From the IMG/VR virus record IMGVR_UViG_3300031565_000077, positions 1-46,097 of that record: a stretch of 46,097 bases of DNA; one strand, 5' to 3'. The DNA comes from a virus. The notes beneath the pieces were generated by a model. It was not told the origin of the DNA. It worked only from the letters and a program-made list of their open reading frames with translations, and ran no database searches. This document shows, piece after piece, positions 8,269 through 18,221 of this stretch (position 1 is the stretch's first letter; every line of letters starts with the position of its first letter). The position numbers and the translations under genes were made by a program.

Positions 8269-9891
8269 TTAGAATGATCCTCCCGTGATTGGGTTTCTCA
8301 TAACTATTTTTAACACTTTAGTAGGATCTTTAACCCAAATTGCTGGGTGAGCTTGTGACATATAAACTCTATATCCATTAAATTGTCCAGATGATTGGAA
8401 ACCTTGTGATCTACCCATGTAGTCCATAGTTCCATTTTGGTACCACCATTTTAACTCACTATCCCATTTCTTCTTAAGTAAGAAAATATTATCATTACCT
8501 GTATCTGTAATATCAAAGATAACAAAAGAATAAGAAGATAAAGGGTAACCATCAATTAATGGGTTCTCAATATCATTAGTATGCAAGTTATCAAATGCTG
8601 GATTAAGAACAAACTGAACATTAGCTAAGAAAGGAATTGTGTAAGAAGTGTACGCAAAACCAAAGTCTAGATCCATTCCTTTTCCTGTAATAGCACCAAT
8701 GTCTGAACCATTAATTACTAAACCTGATTGAACTGCTTCTTTAGCAATAGACTCATTAACCATCTTCATCCCGGCCATACCTGTTTGTACAACAAGCTTT
8801 CTTTTAGGATCTGGTCCATCAAACTCTACTTTACCATTAAAGAAGTTAAAAATTTCAGACTTAAATAACTCTAATGAGAAATTAGATTTATTGTAAATTC
8901 TTTTGAAAGAGTTGTCTAACTGCTTCCAAAGACCTACAGACATTCTAATATCATCTGGACCATCTTGTCTTACTCTACCACCGTGACCCCACATAAGGTA
9001 AGTCTCAATATCTCTAGAGATTTTAGTTAAGTGAGCAGCTTCCATTTTAGTTAAGAATGTTCTAGAAAGAGTTCCTTCTTTCATAGCTTTCTTTACATAA
9101 GATGCTCCCATTTTACTTGCCATTTGATCAAGAGAAGTAATAGAAGGATCTTTAGAAACATTATCATCAAAGTTTCTCCAGATTTCTGTAACTGGTACAG
9201 TACCGTCTGCTTTCATCCCGCCTTTTAACATCATATCTGCTCTACTAGAGATAGAATAATGTACATGTGCTTCAGTATTTCCTACATAGTTGTAGTACTC
9301 TCTAAAACCAGCGTTAGTTTTAATATCTGAGAATCTCTCACCATACTCACCTCTAGCAGAAGACTTTCTGAAGAATTGAGTACCAGCATCAAGATAAATA
9401 TTATCTAAAAACTTGTAGTTATCGTTATTTACTAACTGAACTGTATAGATGAAACCATCACCTAATACGTGAATGTCAGCATCTGTAATATAAAGTTCAG
9501 CACCATTGTACTTATCATAAGTAATGATATCTCCGTGTCCAAAGTCACGCTTATTAAGCTTGATTCTGAAAGTAGTACCATCAACACCTTTATTAAGATT
9601 TAAAGGTTCGATATCTTCTATTACATAAGGAAGATCCTGAGAAATAGGCGTCTGCCATTTATATTCTCCTCTAGCATTATCAACTAAGATAACGTTCTTA
9701 CCGCCAAAAGACGACATTTGGTATAAAGGCATTTCTACCTTTTGTTTCATGGCCCATATATCAACTGGCCCCATATCTGTAGGCTCAACATCACCAAGCA
9801 TGTTTGTCAGGTGATAAGAGTCAATGTGGGAGCTAGCTTCATAGGCAGTATCTCTCAAGTAGATACCATTATTCAAACTGGGTGTGGACAT
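8269..9891 (-). CDS. Probable major capsid protein
   Basis: 540 residues. Order packaging ATPase, portal, acidic scaffold-like protein, then this gene, is the standard head-gene order, and its length fits the 490-550 residues usual for crAss-like capsid proteins. It has no Cys clusters, mixed alpha/beta composition, and begins with an Asn/Thr-rich N-arm (MSTPSLNNGIYLRD) followed by SSHIDSYHLTNMLGD. The terminator right after it suits a highly expressed gene. I cannot verify the HK97 fold from sequence. The 448-residue protein at 4571 is the only rival for the role. Confidence 0.75.
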   Translation of the reverse strand: MSTPSLNNGIYLRDTAYEASSHIDSYHLTNMLGDVEPTDMGPVDIWAMKQKVEMPLYQMSSFGGKNVILVDNARGEYKWQTPISQDLPYVIEDIEPLNLNKGVDGTTFRIKLNKRDFGHGDIITYDKYNGAELYITDADIHVLGDGFIYTVQLVNNDNYKFLDNIYLDAGTQFFRKSSARGEYGERFSDIKTNAGFREYYNYVGNTEAHVHYSISSRADMMLKGGMKADGTVPVTEIWRNFDDNVSKDPSITSLDQMASKMGASYVKKAMKEGTLSRTFLTKMEAAHLTKISRDIETYLMWGHGGRVRQDGPDDIRMSVGLWKQLDNSFKRIYNKSNFSLELFKSEIFNFFNGKVEFDGPDPKRKLVVQTGMAGMKMVNESIAKEAVQSGLVINGSDIGAITGKGMDLDFGFAYTSYTIPFLANVQFVLNPAFDNLHTNDIENPLIDGYPLSSYSFVIFDITDTGNDNIFLLKKKWDSELKWWYQNGTMDYMGRSQGFQSSGQFNGYRVYMSQAHPAIWVKDPTKVLKIVMRNPITGGSF

Positions 9892-9933
9892 ATTAAACTG
9901 TTATTTATTATTTATTATTTATTGATTACTAAT

Positions 9934-11166
9934 TTATTTAAAAATATTCTTTTGTTTTTTAGATTGTAAACCTCTTCTAGATGTAGAACGTGTTGTGTCT
10001 TCTCTTACATCTGTATCTAAAGAACTTGTTGTTTTCTTATCTTGTGCAGATTTAAGTCTTTTTACTGTTTCTTCAGTAACTTTGTTACCTGCCATATTCA
10101 TAATTTCTTTTCTATAACCTTCTGGATCTTGTAATAACCATGTAGCTTCTGCAATTAATTTATAATTAGGTTCTACATGTTGATATTTTTCAAGTAAGTG
10201 TCCTAACAAGTTTGTGTTTGTACCTTTCATAGTTTCGTATGATGGGTTAACTAAACCTGAATATAACATCTCTTTTGTTTTTCTACTCATCTTAATACCA
10301 TTAAGATCATCTGGTTCTAATGCTTTATAAATATTACCTACAAAAGCATTCATAGCTTTTTGTTGAGCAAGCTTAGCTTGGCTTTGTTTAGCCATTCTCA
10401 CATCAAGCCTTTTCTGTCTAATGATAGCAAGCTTATCTTTAAATTTTTCAGCTTTTTTATCTAAAACTTCAGCGTCTTTCCAGCTATTAATTTCATCTTC
10501 TATATCATCTTGAGACCATCCTGTTTCTGCTAGATACTCTGAAACTATTCTTTCAGCAGAATCTTCTTCACCAGGGTTTAGATTCTCAACAGACTTCACA
10601 CTAGCTAAAGCTTGGAATAAACCTTGCATGTCACTACCACCATCCATAACATATTTCGCAGCATATTGTAACTCTTGAGGAAGACTGTCAAAAAAATCTA
10701 AAGAAACTTTTTCTCTTAAAGTATTTTCTTTTTCTTCTAAGTTGTCCTTAATAAGGGCCATCATATCTTTCTCAGTGTAGTCTTCTAATGCTTTATCATC
10801 ATCATCGTAAGGCATTAAAACTCCTTCATCTATTAAAGACTTTATAACCTTAATACCAACTTCCTTAGTTTCTTTTGGCCTACCTGAAAAGCTTTCCTCT
10901 TCTTCCTCTTCTTCTACTTCGCCAATGATGTCGTCAAGTAATGTGTCTAAATCTGAAGATTCATCTCCTTTAGCTTTAGACTCACCATCATCATCGTCAC
11001 TATCTTCGTCAGCTTTATCTAGAAAGCTTAGATCTGTTTCAGCAGGTTTTTCAAAGAACTTATTTTTTTCTGTAGTATCCCCTACGCCGGGCATAGCTAA
11101 TAAATCATCTAAAGAATCTACTTCTACTTCTGTAGTAGCAGATTCAACTGTTGTGTTTTTACTCAT
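9934..11166 (-). CDS. Probable scaffolding protein
   Basis: 410 residues, highly charged and helical. The first 100 residues are very acidic (DEDSDDDDGE, EVEEEEEEE), the middle is predicted helix with coiled-coil character (residues 225-280, rich in Lys, Gln and Ala), and the C-terminus is basic (STSRRGLQSKKQ). Acidic N-part, helical middle and basic C-terminal capsid-binding tail match phage scaffolds, as does the position between portal and capsid genes. A promoter-like motif lies 15 bases upstream. No protease domain is visible. Confidence 0.7.
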   Translation of the reverse strand: MSKNTTVESATTEVEVDSLDDLLAMPGVGDTTEKNKFFEKPAETDLSFLDKADEDSDDDDGESKAKGDESSDLDTLLDDIIGEVEEEEEEESFSGRPKETKEVGIKVIKSLIDEGVLMPYDDDDKALEDYTEKDMMALIKDNLEEKENTLREKVSLDFFDSLPQELQYAAKYVMDGGSDMQGLFQALASVKSVENLNPGEEDSAERIVSEYLAETGWSQDDIEDEINSWKDAEVLDKKAEKFKDKLAIIRQKRLDVRMAKQSQAKLAQQKAMNAFVGNIYKALEPDDLNGIKMSRKTKEMLYSGLVNPSYETMKGTNTNLLGHLLEKYQHVEPNYKLIAEATWLLQDPEGYRKEIMNMAGNKVTEETVKRLKSAQDKKTTSSLDTDVREDTTRSTSRRGLQSKKQKNIFK

Positions 11167-11180
11167 TTAATTATTGGTTT

Positions 11181-11196
11181 ATATTAATAATATATA
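11181..11196 (-). promoter_or_regulatory. Candidate late promoter motif
   Basis: On the minus strand TATATATTATTAATAT, 15 bases before the scaffold-like gene, in the 117-base gap after the portal gene. One of five copies in the late block. Confidence 0.45.
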
Positions 11197-11283
11197 AAAT
11201 CTTAAGATCAAATAAACTATGATAGTTTATAAACTTATAAAAAAATATAAGTAAAATCTGACTATATAGCTATAAGAGAGGTC

Positions 11284-14046
11284 TTATTTTTTCTTATCTT
11301 CTTTCTTAGATTTTACGTCATATTTATTTTTGTTAGCCTTAGCTACTTCAAGCTGTTTGTCGGCTATATATTTCTTTACATCTAACTCATCACGTTTAAT
11401 AGACATTTTATCAGAATGCTCTCTTTGTTTCATAATGTCACCCTCACGTTTAACATTAATAGATTCTTGATAATTAGCTTGTTGTTGTATGTCAGCCATA
11501 GCATCCCTATAATCTGATTGTTTATTTTCATTAATATCCATCATAGAACCATAACCGGCAGCTTTGATTTCTGCCATAACAATATTAGCTTGTCTATCTT
11601 TAGCATTTTCAGAAGCTTCAAACTGTTGTTCAAGTTGTTTATCTCTTTCTTTAGCAGCAATCATGTCTTCTTGCATTTTTTGCTGATGCGCTCTATCTTC
11701 TTGAATTTTTTGTTCTGTTTTAACCTCAGCGTCTTTCATAATAGATTCTATTTCTGAAACAGACTCTGCTTTGATTACTTTACCTAAATCATATATGCTA
11801 GCTCCTGTGGTATTATTGTTTAAAGCTAAACCTCTAAGTCTTTCCATAATAACTCTATAGTTTGCCTTAGTAGCAATGTGTATACTAAGATCTCTTAGCA
11901 TTAATGATGTGCCATTAATTTCAAAGTTCATCTTCTCTTCTGAATTAACTAAACCTTGTAACCTTACCGACGGTTTATTAGAATAGTAATACTGACTTAG
12001 ATTTGTTCGCATTTCGTGAACTCTTGGCATTAACTCATCACAGTGATTAATAAAATATAATTCTGTTTGAGCATATGAAGATTCTCTAGCTTGTCTCACA
12101 CCTTCAGCGGTAGCAGCTTCTATTTCTTGTCCCATTCTTTGAGGGGCAAGGCCTATTGTTTCAAAAGCTTGTTGTTTAAAATAGTTAGATAACTGTATCC
12201 TAGACATAAGTCTATTAGTTTGCTCTAAGTTTAGTGTTTGGTAATGTTGAAAATTTAAACCATTCTCTGTATTAGTTAAAGATGTATCTAATGGTAACAT
12301 ACTAAAATCTTTCATAACTGTATAAGCTTTAGCTAAGTTATTAGGACCCCAGTCTTCACCTAATGAATGTTTAGGTAACGCATTTTGATCAAATAATAAT
12401 ACTGTACCTATTTCATCAACTAATATATCAGCTATTTGGTTATTAACCATATTATAAGCTACTTGGTAAGGTTTCATCCTGTCTACAAGAGATCTAGACA
12501 TAGTATTTCTATCTGAGAATACTCTACCTTCTACTGGAAGTTTGCAGCCGTATAAGTTATTATCTCCTTTAAATTGAAATTTAAGCTTATCCGGTTTATT
12601 ACCATTTACACCAATATATATTGGATCTACACCACCTGGATTAGACATACCCCACCAAGATGGTCTATTAGGTCCTATTTTAATACCTCCCCAGACTTCA
12701 TTAATCCATAACCAATCTATGTGCTCACCGTAAGCTAAAGTATCTTTAGTCTTGTTCTTATATAGAGTTAGATCATATACAGGTTTTTGTGTTATCTTAT
12801 AATTTTCGTCTATAATAGTTTGTGTAAGTGTTCCAGCATCATCTATTTTAGTAAGATGTCCTAACTTACGTTGAGATTTCCAATAAGTAGTAGTTACTCT
12901 TAATAAATAACCATAACCATAATCTTGTTGATCTTCTGATTGATTAATAATAAAATTAACAATATCTCCATTTATACTATTAGTTCCTCCATCTAATTCT
13001 GAAGTATATTGTCTAAAGGCTAACGAAGGTCCTCCTACATTCCAGTCATGAGATCTAGTAGGGTCATAAAAAGATCCATCATTTTGATAACCAGTTACGC
13101 TGTATCCAGCAGATTTAGCAGGGTATAATGTCTCTAAAGCTTCTAGTTGTTCAACATTCATCTTCCATCCGTGAATATCTATAACATCACCTATAGTCAT
13201 CATATCTACTTTACCTACCCAGTTTCCTTCTGAAATATAATCATTCATAGGAGCTTTATGGTAAAATGTAAGACAAGGATTCCATAGTTCTACGTCATAG
13301 TCATCCTCAAGCATTCTAAAGTGCCAGAATTCTCTATCTGTAATTAGCATGTCACGAAAACCTCTAGTTTCAAGTTCGTCCATTCTAAACCTTTCTTTGT
13401 CTACATTATGTTGTTTAGTAGCCCACTGTTCGCAAATAGCTTGATAGTCTTTATTATAAAAGTTTTGTATTTCTGGTAAAGTTTTAAGGGCTTCTGGTTG
13501 TAATTTAGCTTGTAATTCAGGATCATTAGGATCAGCACCCATAGAGATCATCTTTTCTACTATTTTAGCTTCAGCATTTCTGAGTAGATTATTTTCTACT
13601 TCAGAATACTTTTGGTCCATTAGTTCATTATAGCTAGTGTCATCTGTAGCATAGTAAACTATATTAGAATTTCTTTGTGCAAATTCTGTAGTTAATGTAT
13701 CTACTACATTTGGTATAATAGGGTAAAACTTTAAGTCAAATGCTGTACTGTCTTCATCAGTAAGTGTGTCTATTACATCCACATATTCGTTGTCATCTTC
13801 GACAATATAATCTGACTTATCTATAATACCTTCAGCAAGTTTATAATTTTTTAATAATCTTCTGGCGTTACGAGAAAGCTGTCTTACCCCTTGCCACTCT
13901 AACCAGTCTAAGTTCCATGCTGTCCACTCTTCATCTTTATCAAAAGCTGAGATCATCTGTATAGGTTGTGTAAGAGTACCCATCTTATTACGGTCGGGTT
14001 TAGCTGTCTTACCGTTTTTTAAATCTAGTGCGTTAAGTATTTGCAT
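11284..14046 (-). CDS. Portal protein
   Basis: 920 residues. The call rests on position directly after the terminase (3-base gap) and on sequence features: an N-terminal region with RNARRLLKNYKLAEGIID, a long mixed core, and an extended helical C-terminal part from about residue 765, where Gln/Lys/Glu-rich coiled coil (KTEQKIQEDRAHQQKMQEDM and similar) runs to the end. Crassvirales portals are long and share this layout. The C-terminal coiled coil may form the internal barrel of the portal. The last residues are very basic (KNKYDVKSKKEDKKK). Confidence 0.8.
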   Translation of the reverse strand: MQILNALDLKNGKTAKPDRNKMGTLTQPIQMISAFDKDEEWTAWNLDWLEWQGVRQLSRNARRLLKNYKLAEGIIDKSDYIVEDDNEYVDVIDTLTDEDSTAFDLKFYPIIPNVVDTLTTEFAQRNSNIVYYATDDTSYNELMDQKYSEVENNLLRNAEAKIVEKMISMGADPNDPELQAKLQPEALKTLPEIQNFYNKDYQAICEQWATKQHNVDKERFRMDELETRGFRDMLITDREFWHFRMLEDDYDVELWNPCLTFYHKAPMNDYISEGNWVGKVDMMTIGDVIDIHGWKMNVEQLEALETLYPAKSAGYSVTGYQNDGSFYDPTRSHDWNVGGPSLAFRQYTSELDGGTNSINGDIVNFIINQSEDQQDYGYGYLLRVTTTYWKSQRKLGHLTKIDDAGTLTQTIIDENYKITQKPVYDLTLYKNKTKDTLAYGEHIDWLWINEVWGGIKIGPNRPSWWGMSNPGGVDPIYIGVNGNKPDKLKFQFKGDNNLYGCKLPVEGRVFSDRNTMSRSLVDRMKPYQVAYNMVNNQIADILVDEIGTVLLFDQNALPKHSLGEDWGPNNLAKAYTVMKDFSMLPLDTSLTNTENGLNFQHYQTLNLEQTNRLMSRIQLSNYFKQQAFETIGLAPQRMGQEIEAATAEGVRQARESSYAQTELYFINHCDELMPRVHEMRTNLSQYYYSNKPSVRLQGLVNSEEKMNFEINGTSLMLRDLSIHIATKANYRVIMERLRGLALNNNTTGASIYDLGKVIKAESVSEIESIMKDAEVKTEQKIQEDRAHQQKMQEDMIAAKERDKQLEQQFEASENAKDRQANIVMAEIKAAGYGSMMDINENKQSDYRDAMADIQQQANYQESINVKREGDIMKQREHSDKMSIKRDELDVKKYIADKQLEVAKANKNKYDVKSKKEDKKK

Positions 14047-14049
14047 AAT

Positions 14050-16257
14050 TTATTTATAATTTCTAAAAGCGTTTTTATGCTTATTATGACCGTTAGAGTT
14101 CTTCTTAGACTGCCCTAAATTACGAAAAGCTCCTACATTTAATTTATATAAATTTTTTGAGTTTTCCAATTTATTCTTGCTTAGATCTTCATTACGTCTA
14201 TTGAAACCTCTATTACTTTGTTGTATTCTTATAAAAGAAACTAAAGCACAATATGTAACTAATCTATCGACGTTTAAACCTAAATAATACTGTGTCATTT
14301 CTTCTAATAACATATCATCTGGTATTCTTTCTATACCATAGGTGGTTTTTACCACTGTACCATCTTCTTTTGTTTCTTGATCAATTTCTTCTGTTAAGAA
14401 CTCTATACCGTAAGATAATAAGTGAGCTTTAAATAATGTTCCTGTATTTTTCCAACCATACTCTTGAAAGACGTTCATATTAGATTTTAGTTCTTTAAGA
14501 AACATAATCTGATCTTTAGGTACTAAATACTTCTGTTTACGTTTGTGAATCATGTATTGTATAAATAAAGAAATATTATTTTCAACTATTGCCCAAGCAT
14601 TATACCATTCTATAATAAGTTCAAGTCTTTCATGTGTTTTGTTAATATCATCAAATCTACCTGTCCATGCTGCTACTATTTTACCTGGTTCTACAAAGCT
14701 TTCCATTTCTCCTGATTCTAATTTTCTAGTTACTTCTGTATCTGCTTTATATACATATATAGAACATAGTGAATCACTTGTTGTAGTTTTACCTTCTGAT
14801 ACGGGATCTATGGAAGCATAGTATGAACCAAACTTAGTATTTTTACTTGGTTTTTCCCACACTTGTAAAACACCTGTTTTATCTTCCATTTTTTTATCTA
14901 CAGGGAATTGTAATATAGGAGCTTTATTAGATGTCTTATATTCTACCCCTGTTTCTGTTTTATATAATTCTATTCTTTCATAAGGATATAATCCTTCTTT
15001 TATACGTTCTCTTTGTTTAGCTATTAAATGTAAAGGAAAAGGAGAATCTTTTCTATGATTAAAAGCTTCTTCTATATTAGTAGGTTTTTGAGATATCCTA
15101 AGTTGATATTGCTCAGGGGATAATAACTTTTTATCTTCTTCTCTTTGTAGTAGTATTGCTTTTAAGGCTTCATCTACTTGACTGTTACCATATTCGTCTA
15201 TGTGTGGTCTCATAGACCATTGCTCTGGTATAAATAAAGCATGCTTTGATGTAGTACCTTCTTTATCTAAAAGATTATCTTCTACAGCAAACATTTGATA
15301 TCTTTCAGGACGTAATATAAATTCTTTAAGTGGTCCACACTGATCAAGATCACCAACAGACCCTGCTGCTATAAACTGCCCTGTAGTTATCATACCATCT
15401 TGTAAAGCTGGTCGCATGTATTCATAAGTATCCATCATCTTAGGTGCAATACCTGCCTCTTCGTGAAAGAAGTAAGTTGCAGGCCCACCTACACCGGCAG
15501 TGGCGTCTTTTTCAAAAGAAGTAAATTCCATAAGAGATTTTAAACCTACTTCTATATTTCTACCTTCTTTTCTAACTTCTATTTTTTGCTCCCACGCTCC
15601 TGCAGAACCTTTAATAGGTCTAACCCATGCAGTATGTTGGTTTAAATGATTAGCATATTCTTGTAAGTATTGCCATGTACCTTTACTATTAACATACTTT
15701 TTAAGTGATGCCCCCATCTTAAGTCTAGCTCCTTGTTCAAACCAAAACTGGTTAAGTAGTTTAGCTGCGTGGAAGTAACTACTAGCTATCTGTCTTTTCT
15801 TTAATATACTAGCATGTTCGTACCGTAATTCAGCTATAAACTCATAAAGAGCCATATGATATTGCGTATCATATATTTCAGGAAATGTATAGATTTTTTT
15901 AGTCTTATCATAAATAGGTAAAAAATTTAACCACATGTAATATTCTCTAGGAAGATACCATATATGTTTACCTGAAATAAATATTACACCTTTACGATTT
16001 TTTTCTTTTTCAGAGTCCCAGTAAGTGATATAATCTTTAGATTTAAAAGGCTTACTACAGTAAAATTTATTTTTTAAAAAATAATTACCTTGTTCATTAA
16101 ATTTTCTACTAGTTTCGTTAAACTCATATTTACCCGGCTCCTTAAAAATAGCTTGTAAGTAATTTCTAAATTCTTCTCTACTACTAAATGTAGTAACGTC
16201 CCACGTATCTAAATCAGCATTGTAAGTAGGGATATTATGATCTTTATATATGTCCAT
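14050..16257 (-). CDS. terL: Terminase large subunit (packaging ATPase-nuclease)
   Basis: 735 residues. ATPase half: a deviant Walker A region KKRQIASS at residues 153-160, Walker B TYFFHEEAG at 261-269 with the acidic pair, and a motif-III-like IAAGSVGD near 296-303. Nuclease half of RNase H type: YASIDPVSEGK with Asp at about 484, AIVENN with Glu at about 559, and NVDRLV with Asp at about 664. It would pump DNA into the prohead through the portal encoded next to it and cut the concatemer. Length is at the large end, as in Bacteroidota phages. The classical GKS/T of Walker A is absent. Confidence 0.85.
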   Translation of the reverse strand: MDIYKDHNIPTYNADLDTWDVTTFSSREEFRNYLQAIFKEPGKYEFNETSRKFNEQGNYFLKNKFYCSKPFKSKDYITYWDSEKEKNRKGVIFISGKHIWYLPREYYMWLNFLPIYDKTKKIYTFPEIYDTQYHMALYEFIAELRYEHASILKKRQIASSYFHAAKLLNQFWFEQGARLKMGASLKKYVNSKGTWQYLQEYANHLNQHTAWVRPIKGSAGAWEQKIEVRKEGRNIEVGLKSLMEFTSFEKDATAGVGGPATYFFHEEAGIAPKMMDTYEYMRPALQDGMITTGQFIAAGSVGDLDQCGPLKEFILRPERYQMFAVEDNLLDKEGTTSKHALFIPEQWSMRPHIDEYGNSQVDEALKAILLQREEDKKLLSPEQYQLRISQKPTNIEEAFNHRKDSPFPLHLIAKQRERIKEGLYPYERIELYKTETGVEYKTSNKAPILQFPVDKKMEDKTGVLQVWEKPSKNTKFGSYYASIDPVSEGKTTTSDSLCSIYVYKADTEVTRKLESGEMESFVEPGKIVAAWTGRFDDINKTHERLELIIEWYNAWAIVENNISLFIQYMIHKRKQKYLVPKDQIMFLKELKSNMNVFQEYGWKNTGTLFKAHLLSYGIEFLTEEIDQETKEDGTVVKTTYGIERIPDDMLLEEMTQYYLGLNVDRLVTYCALVSFIRIQQSNRGFNRRNEDLSKNKLENSKNLYKLNVGAFRNLGQSKKNSNGHNKHKNAFRNYK

Positions 16258-16793
16258 TATATTTCTTGGTCATAACCAATTTCTAAGTCACCTCTTACTC
16301 TTGTCTTATTTTCTTCTTCTAAATCACTTTCTAATAATTTAAAACTATCACGTAATTTAGGATACTTTTCAGATACAGCTATAAAATCTTTTATATTACC
16401 ATCTCTTCCAGCGTCTATACTGTGCGTTTCAAGATATTTTGCTAACTTATCCATTGCTGATTTCACACCATTATACATACGTACAGTAGGTGTTTCAAAT
16501 AATTCTTTGGTATTTTTAAGAGCATGTATTATCATCTCGCATTCTAGCGAAAATTCACAATCTAAGTGTTGATAAATTCTGTCAGCTTTTATAAGATCAG
16601 GAAGATTATGAAAAGGGTTTACATCAGGAGAAGGGTGTGTCATATAATGTATATATGTAAATACTTTAAGATATTCTTCATCTTCGGCGTACTCTTCCAT
16701 TATGTTTTTTAACCATGTTATCGTATAACAATGTTCTGAAGGTATTACTTTATTATCTTGTATATCAAACAGTTTTATTAGCATTGTATTCAC
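16257..16793 (-). CDS. Conserved-position helical protein before terL, possible small terminase
   Basis: 178 residues, helical and acidic (LLESDLEEENKTRV near the end). It abuts the start of terL and overlaps the nuclease gene on its other side by 29 bases; a second ATG at 16784 would shorten the overlap. Position immediately ahead of terL is where small terminase subunits usually lie, but no helix-turn-helix is obvious and the sequence is not one I recognise. Treat the terminase idea as a positional guess. Confidence 0.55.
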   Translation of the reverse strand: MNTMLIKLFDIQDNKVIPSEHCYTITWLKNIMEEYAEDEEYLKVFTYIHYMTHPSPDVNPFHNLPDLIKADRIYQHLDCEFSLECEMIIHALKNTKELFETPTVRMYNGVKSAMDKLAKYLETHSIDAGRDGNIKDFIAVSEKYPKLRDSFKLLESDLEEENKTRVRGDLEIGYDQEI

Positions 16794-17574
16794 TTATTAA
16801 GTTTATAACTTCTTCTTTTAAATAAGGTACATTATAGTTTGTTATATCTTTAACTACAGGGTTACCCATGTCATCATATTTAGTAATAGGATAACCATAC
16901 TGATCATCTTTTTCTTTTTCAAAAGTAATATGTTGTATTACTAAGTTACCCACTTTCAATTTTGGGTTATGTCTCAACATCATATACATGTATATACTCA
17001 TCTGTAAAGTATAATGTGTCATATGACAATCTTGTAAATGAGAAAGAGGACCTTTCATCATTTTGTGTATACCTTCCCAATTCTTATAACTTTCTGTATT
17101 TATTTCTTTATTTGTTTTATAGTCTGTTATATTTATTGTATTATCAATTACGTCAACATAGTCAGCTTGACCACATACTCCTGCTGATTTTAAAAATATA
17201 AAATGCTCTGGGTAAACACCATTTTTAAGTTTTTGTTCAGGGGCAATTTTTAAGCCACTATCCTCTATAATAGGTTTATTTACAAGTAAAGAATTTTCAC
17301 CTATAGTATAACAGGAAAGTAAGTCTTTTTCTCGCATATTATGATACCATGTACCTAGGTCAGTAGCGCGTTTACCTTCTTTATTCCATAAATCTTTTAT
17401 TTTAGCAGGCTCTAGGCCGTGCCACTTAGATTTTTTATTTTTAGATGATTTAATAGCAACTGCGTCTACGTCAAAAGGTTGCTTATACTTACTTACTAAA
17501 CTTGTAACACTTGTCCATATTATACCATCATCTGAAGTATAACTATGATCTTCTTCCCTAAACTTTAAAGACAT
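16765..17574 (-). CDS. PD-(D/E)XK (RecB/Cas4-like) nuclease
   Basis: 269 residues. The motifs follow the RecB-type nuclease order: His at about 78 (GTWYHNM), a Glu at about 113 (APEQKL), Asp at about 138 (GQADYVDV), and DYKT with Asp and Lys at about 151 and 153. A distal Gln/Tyr helix (HMTHYTLQMSIYMYML) near residues 187-203 matches the C-terminal QxxxY motif. Nucleases of this family occur in crAss-like late blocks and may work in genome processing or recombination. Catalytic residues appear intact. Confidence 0.75.
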   Translation of the reverse strand: MSLKFREEDHSYTSDDGIIWTSVTSLVSKYKQPFDVDAVAIKSSKNKKSKWHGLEPAKIKDLWNKEGKRATDLGTWYHNMREKDLLSCYTIGENSLLVNKPIIEDSGLKIAPEQKLKNGVYPEHFIFLKSAGVCGQADYVDVIDNTINITDYKTNKEINTESYKNWEGIHKMMKGPLSHLQDCHMTHYTLQMSIYMYMMLRHNPKLKVGNLVIQHITFEKEKDDQYGYPITKYDDMGNPVVKDITNYNVPYLKEEVINLISEYNANKTV

Positions 17575-17575
17575 A

Positions 17576-17854
17576 TTATTTAATTTGGTTTTGAATAGCT
17601 TTCCACTTACTTATATCACAAGCAGAAGCTGGATCTCTTAACTTGAGCTTTAAAGAGCAACCACATAAAGAACAGCAAGGTTGTGTTTTAGGCATCATAC
17701 ACCCTTCATCTGTTTTAGATAAATGAGGGCATTTAGCACATATAGACATTCGTTCTTTATATAGTTGTTCAGTATAGTTTTTTCTAATCAACCAGTTCTT
17801 TATTCCGGTGATTATATTTCTTCTGTTCTTAATTATCTTTCTTATTTTTGTCAT
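17576..17854 (-). CDS. Small zinc-cluster protein
   Basis: 92 residues. Basic N-terminal 35 residues (KIRKIIKNRRN), then cysteines in the order CAKC, CMMP, CCSLCGC and a final Cys near residue 79, giving two likely zinc sites. It overlaps the IHF-like gene by 26 bases, so the two are probably translationally coupled. A nucleic-acid-binding role is plausible from the basic N-terminus plus zinc ribbon. It may be a conserved Bacteroidota phage family, but I cannot name it. Confidence 0.65.
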   Translation of the reverse strand: MTKIRKIIKNRRNIITGIKNWLIRKNYTEQLYKERMSICAKCPHLSKTDEGCMMPKTQPCCSLCGCSLKLKLRDPASACDISKWKAIQNQIK

Positions 17855-18221
17855 AACTTGTTCTAGTTTTAGCTACTTCGTCTAGCCTTTCTTTTTCTAA
17901 GTTTATTATTTCTTTAACTTTCTTTATGTAATCTAATTTTTTAGATATTTGGTCAATTTTAGTATGTTTCATAAAAGTCATCTCATTAACATCTATGTAA
18001 CCTAACATTTTTGTTAACTTATGTTCCTCTTTATCAAGAGACGGTTCTTTTAATGAAAACGTACCTAAGTTATCTAATTTAACACGACTATACTCTAAAG
18101 TTGTTAAAGAATTCCTAACTTTCTTATAATAAAAACTTATTATGTCATCAACAAGCACTGAGTCAAGATTTTTCTTTTCAGCAATCTTTTTAACGTATGT
18201 TTTAGCTTTCTGGGGTGTCAT
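17829..18221 (-). CDS. HU/IHF-family DNA-bending protein
   Basis: 130 residues. The first 60 follow the HU/IHF pattern: an N-terminal helix, VDDIISFYYKKVRNSL as the second helix, then the beta turn RVKLDNLGTFSLK, comparable to the I-x-G-F/L-GxF signature of the family. The DNA-minor-groove arm is short and a helical Lys/Glu-rich C-terminal extension follows (residues 85-130). IHF-like genes inside the structural block are a known feature of crAss-like phages. It could bend DNA during packaging, recombination or transcription. Confidence 0.7.
   Translation of the reverse strand: MTPQKAKTYVKKIAEKKNLDSVLVDDIISFYYKKVRNSLTTLEYSRVKLDNLGTFSLKEPSLDKEEHKLTKMLGYIDVNEMTFMKHTKIDQISKKLDYIKKVKEIINLEKERLDEVAKTRTSYDKNKKDN

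Noticed and set aside
10925-11170. 81-residue plus-strand Ser-rich ORF
   Set aside because: Shadow of the acidic region of the scaffold-like gene (Asp/Glu codons read as Ser on the other strand).
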